DNA from: an uncultured Aquimarina sp.
Lineage (GTDB): Bacteria; Bacteroidota; Bacteroidia; Flavobacteriales; Flavobacteriaceae
DNA: 64,000 bases
Direction: 5' to 3'
Assembly: GCA_947501475.1 (NCBI GenBank)
Contig: CANMWA010000006.1
Location: 62,001-126,000, forward strand
Part shown: positions 61,866 to 64,000 of the stretch, one piece after another
Numbering within the stretch: the first letter of the stretch is position 1
Layout of the letters: each line of letters opens with the position of its first letter
Notes under the pieces: model-generated
What the model saw: the letters and a program-made list of their open reading frames with translations, nothing else
Databases searched by the model: none
Told to the model about the DNA's origin: nothing
Program-made: the position numbers and the translations under genes

Positions 61866-62273
61866 CTATGAGAGCTTCATAAATTTTTGAGCTAAATATG
61901 ATATACTTTTAAAATGTTCGGGATTATGTGTTTTTTCTTTTTTTAAGAACTTTTGAAACTCTTCATGATTATAATCACTAGAAATAACCATAAAAGGAGC
62001 ATGGTACTTTGAGAAAGAATAATTGTCAATCTCTTTATCCAGCATTTTGATTACATTATAATGTCTAGGATCTTTCTTTATTCGCTCAAACATCATTTTA
62101 ACAATTTCTTTTTCGCCTTCAAGAACCTGAAAAAAATTACCCTCAGAATATATTAATATGCCTGTAATACCGATATCGTTATTATGAATCTTAACATATT
62201 CCATAAGTTCATTGATATCGATAGTAGACAAATCTGGGTTGACGGTGCTTACATAACTAAGTATATATCTCAT
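61866..62273 (-). CDS. BLUF-domain blue-light sensor, single domain
   Basis: 135 residues, one BLUF domain. The key flavin-contacting residues are in place: Tyr of ILSYVS near residue 7, Asn in KIHNNDIGITG near 31, Gln in GNFFQVLEGE near 50, and the conserved VKMMFERIKKDPRHYNVIKML. It has no output domain, so it must act on a partner protein. It lies between rpe and rpoD. Such stand-alone sensors respond to blue light through FAD. Confidence 0.9.
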   Translation of the reverse strand: MRYILSYVSTVNPDLSTIDINELMEYVKIHNNDIGITGILIYSEGNFFQVLEGEKEIVKMMFERIKKDPRHYNVIKMLDKEIDNYSFSKYHAPFMVISSDYNHEEFQKFLKKEKTHNPEHFKSISYLAQKFMKLS

Positions 62274-62386
62274 GAATTTGAGATTTATAGATTGATTTTA
62301 TAGGGTAATTTAAAATATTATTTAAATATTGTTATTTTTTTTAAGTTATCTTCAAAAAAGATGTTAAAAAACATGATAAATGAAAA

Positions 62387-62414
62387 ACCTCCGGTAATCA
62401 GCCGGAGGTCATTC
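62387..62414 (-). terminator. Terminator of rpoD
   Basis: ACCTCCGG (62387-62394) pairs with CCGGAGGT (62402-62409), loop TAATCAG, with a T run on the minus strand. Confidence 0.8.
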
Positions 62415-62472
62415 ATCAATCAAAAAACGAACAGTTATGTTATAAAACTGTTTGTAGCCGCAATTTAGGAAT

Positions 62473-63336
62473 TTATCCTAAATAAGTCTTTAAAATTTTA
62501 CTTCTAGATGTATGTTTTAATCTACGAATTGCTTTTTCTTTTATTTGACGCACTCTTTCACGAGTTAAATCAAACGTTTCTCCAATTTCTTCTAGAGTCA
62601 TTGGGTGTTGATCTCCCAGCCCAAAATATAGTCTGATTACGTCAGCTTCTCTAGGTGTAAGTGTTTCTAATGCTCTCTCTATTTCTGTACGCAGAGATTC
62701 GTGTAATAAAGATCTATCAGGGTTTGGTGATTCACCAGAGTTTAATACATCATAAAGGTTAGAATCTTCTCCTTCTACAAGAGGTGCATCCATACTTACG
62801 TGACGACCAGAGTTTTTCATAGACTCTTTTACGTCATTGATAGTCATATCTAATTCTTTTGCAATTTCTTCGGCACTTGGTGGGCGCTCATGAGATTGCT
62901 CTAAGAAAGCATATGTTTTATTGATCTTATTGATCGAACCAATTTTATTTAAAGGTAAACGTACAATACGAGATTGTTCTGCTAATGCTTGCAAAATCGA
63001 TTGACGAATCCACCATACCGCATATGAAATGAATTTAAACCCACGAGTTTCATCAAAACGTTTAGCAGCTTTTATCAATCCTAAATTTCCTTCATTAATA
63101 AGGTCAGGAAGCGTTAATCCTTGATTTTGATATTGTTTTGCTACAGATACCACAAATCTTAGGTTTGCTTTCGTTAATTTTTCAAGGGCTCTCTCATCAC
63201 CTGCTTTAATACGTTGAGCCAATTCTACTTCTTCATCTGCAGTAATAAGATCTACTTTACCTATTTCTTGCAAATATTTATCCAGCGATGCAGTTTCACG
63301 ATTCGTTACCTGCTTCGTAATTTTAAGTTGTCTCAT
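62473..63336 (-). CDS. rpoD: Primary sigma factor, Bacteroidota type
   Basis: 287 residues, sigma regions 1.2 to 4.2 without the acidic region 1.1. Region 2: [57 protein letters not shown]. Region 3: [13 protein letters not shown]. Region 4.2: [28 protein letters not shown]. This is the housekeeping sigma that reads the TTG/TAnnTTTG promoters seen in the window. Confidence 0.97.
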   Translation of the reverse strand: MRQLKITKQVTNRETASLDKYLQEIGKVDLITADEEVELAQRIKAGDERALEKLTKANLRFVVSVAKQYQNQGLTLPDLINEGNLGLIKAAKRFDETRGFKFISYAVWWIRQSILQALAEQSRIVRLPLNKIGSINKINKTYAFLEQSHERPPSAEEIAKELDMTINDVKESMKNSGRHVSMDAPLVEGEDSNLYDVLNSGESPNPDRSLLHESLRTEIERALETLTPREADVIRLYFGLGDQHPMTLEEIGETFDLTRERVRQIKEKAIRRLKHTSRSKILKTYLG

Positions 63337-63583
63337 CTATGTTCTCCTTGAAATTTAATATATGAATATTTAGGGCTTTTATCTATTATACGTAATATGT
63401 TATCAAAATGTTACAAAAATGTTTATTTTTTATTTAAATCAATAATTATTCTCTATTAGTCGTAACTGTTATGTGTTACTAACACTGGGTTTGTATGTTT
63501 TTATTAAAAAAATACATTTTTATATTTTTTATGAGCTTCGCAGAGGTGAATTAACCTTATTCAATCTAAAAAACTCTCAAAAT

Positions 63584-63620
63584 AAAAACGCCTTCAGAAA
63601 CTTCTGAAGGCGTTTTTTTA
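63584..63620. terminator. Terminator behind pnp
   Basis: CGCCTTCAGAA pairs with TTCTGAAGGCG with T runs on both sides. Downstream of pnp on the minus strand; strong in both directions. Confidence 0.85.
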
Positions 63621-63635
63621 TCATTTAAAAGAAAA

Positions 63636-64000
63636 TTAATCTTCTTTTTTCTCTCTACGAGGAGGTCTTCTGTCATCTCTTGGTTTATCACTACCTTCTG
63701 GTCTAGGAGGTCTAGGTAATAAAGCTTTTCTAGAAACTTTTTCTTTACGTGTTCTAGAATCAATTCCGAAGTACTTTACATCAAAAACATCACCCATGTT
63801 TACCACATCGCTAACATTTTCTGTACGTTCCCATGCCAATTCTGAAACGTGAAGTAAAACCTCATTACCAGGAGCTTCAAGATATTCTACTACAGCTCCA
63901 AAATCTAACATTTTTATTACTTTCACTTCATATACGCTACCTACAACTGGTTTGAAGGTAATAGACTCGATTTTTGCTAATACAGCATCGATTCCTTCTT
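63636..64000 (-). CDS. pnp: Polyribonucleotide nucleotidyltransferase, C-terminal part (5' part outside window)
   Basis: The frame is open to the window edge and reads the S1 domain end of PNPase: [38 protein letters not shown], then a basic tail with [20 protein letters not shown]. It degrades RNA 3' to 5' with phosphate, as a trimer. Only about 120 residues are visible. The stop is followed by a strong terminator. Confidence 0.93.
   Translation of the reverse strand, partial: EGIDAVLAKIESITFKPVVGSVYEVKVIKMLDFGAVVEYLEAPGNEVLLHVSELAWERTENVSDVVNMGDVFDVKYFGIDSRTRKEKVSRKALLPRPPRPEGSDKPRDDRRPPRREKKED

Overview
The window looks like chromosomal DNA of a marine member of the Flavobacteriaceae (Bacteroidota). 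It is AT-rich. Several genes are preceded by the phylum's promoter form, TTG at -33 and TAnnTTTG at -7. Lipoproteins have short flavobacterial signal peptides, and two proteins end in Por-type (type IX secretion) sorting domains. The primary sigma factor is the short form without region 1.1. An Aquimarina-like genus is possible but cannot be settled by reading alone.

Layout. 1-2013: a D-amino-acid operon, with a PLP racemase running off the edge and a DUF1611 P-loop enzyme. 2014-2929: a decayed, hairpin-rich stretch. 3582-10399: a compact minus-strand operon reading lemA, DUF3137, an outer-membrane barrel, a HAD-like phosphatase, an HSP90-type GHKL ATPase and two tandem TPR-like paralogues, plus the scar of a third paralogue. 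10457-14466: lipocalin-like lipoprotein, a broken barrel paralogue, a frameshifted TPR gene, a PTH2-like protein, a VWA protein and a collagen-like lipoprotein. 14805-20725: a one-protein hybrid two-component regulator, a beta-helix protein, a cold-shock protein and a hydrolase. 20756-27582: a zinc-homeostasis neighbourhood (folE, MerC, a truncated second merC locus, Zur-like Fur protein, a His/Met heptad lipoprotein) with a repeated 13-bp operator, and also a split 5'-nucleotidase and a subtilase. 27725-31266: a GG-leader peptide, secreted lectin-like and beta-helix lipoproteins and a dead lipoprotein gene. 31690-46557: an accessory stretch of regulators, acetyltransferases, hydrolases, a glycosyltransferase, a MOSC-reductase-ferredoxin fusion and a nitroreductase, with recurring intergenic repeats of cassette type. 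46653-64000: a lipoprotein-type catalase-peroxidase, rlmF, a DbpA-like helicase, a Tat plus type IX GMC oxidoreductase, an MtfA-like peptidase, a Bax-inhibitor-1 protein, YpdA, an FG-GAP/ASPIC protein, an AraC regulator, rpe, a BLUF photoreceptor, rpoD and the 3' end of pnp.

Two parts stand out as systems. First, the lemA-to-TPR operon pairs an HSP90-like ATPase with TPR partners encoded in an overlapping gene; I know no described function for this set. Second, two merC promoters carry the same inverted repeat, GCAAC-N3-GTTGC, placed over the -33 element, with a Fur-family gene of Zur type nearby. Several genes are broken at homopolymer runs (A7 at 3847-3853, G4 at 11819-11822). These are either recent mutations or sequencing errors and should be checked before the genes are called dead. 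No tRNA, rRNA, CRISPR array, transposase or integrase was recognised.
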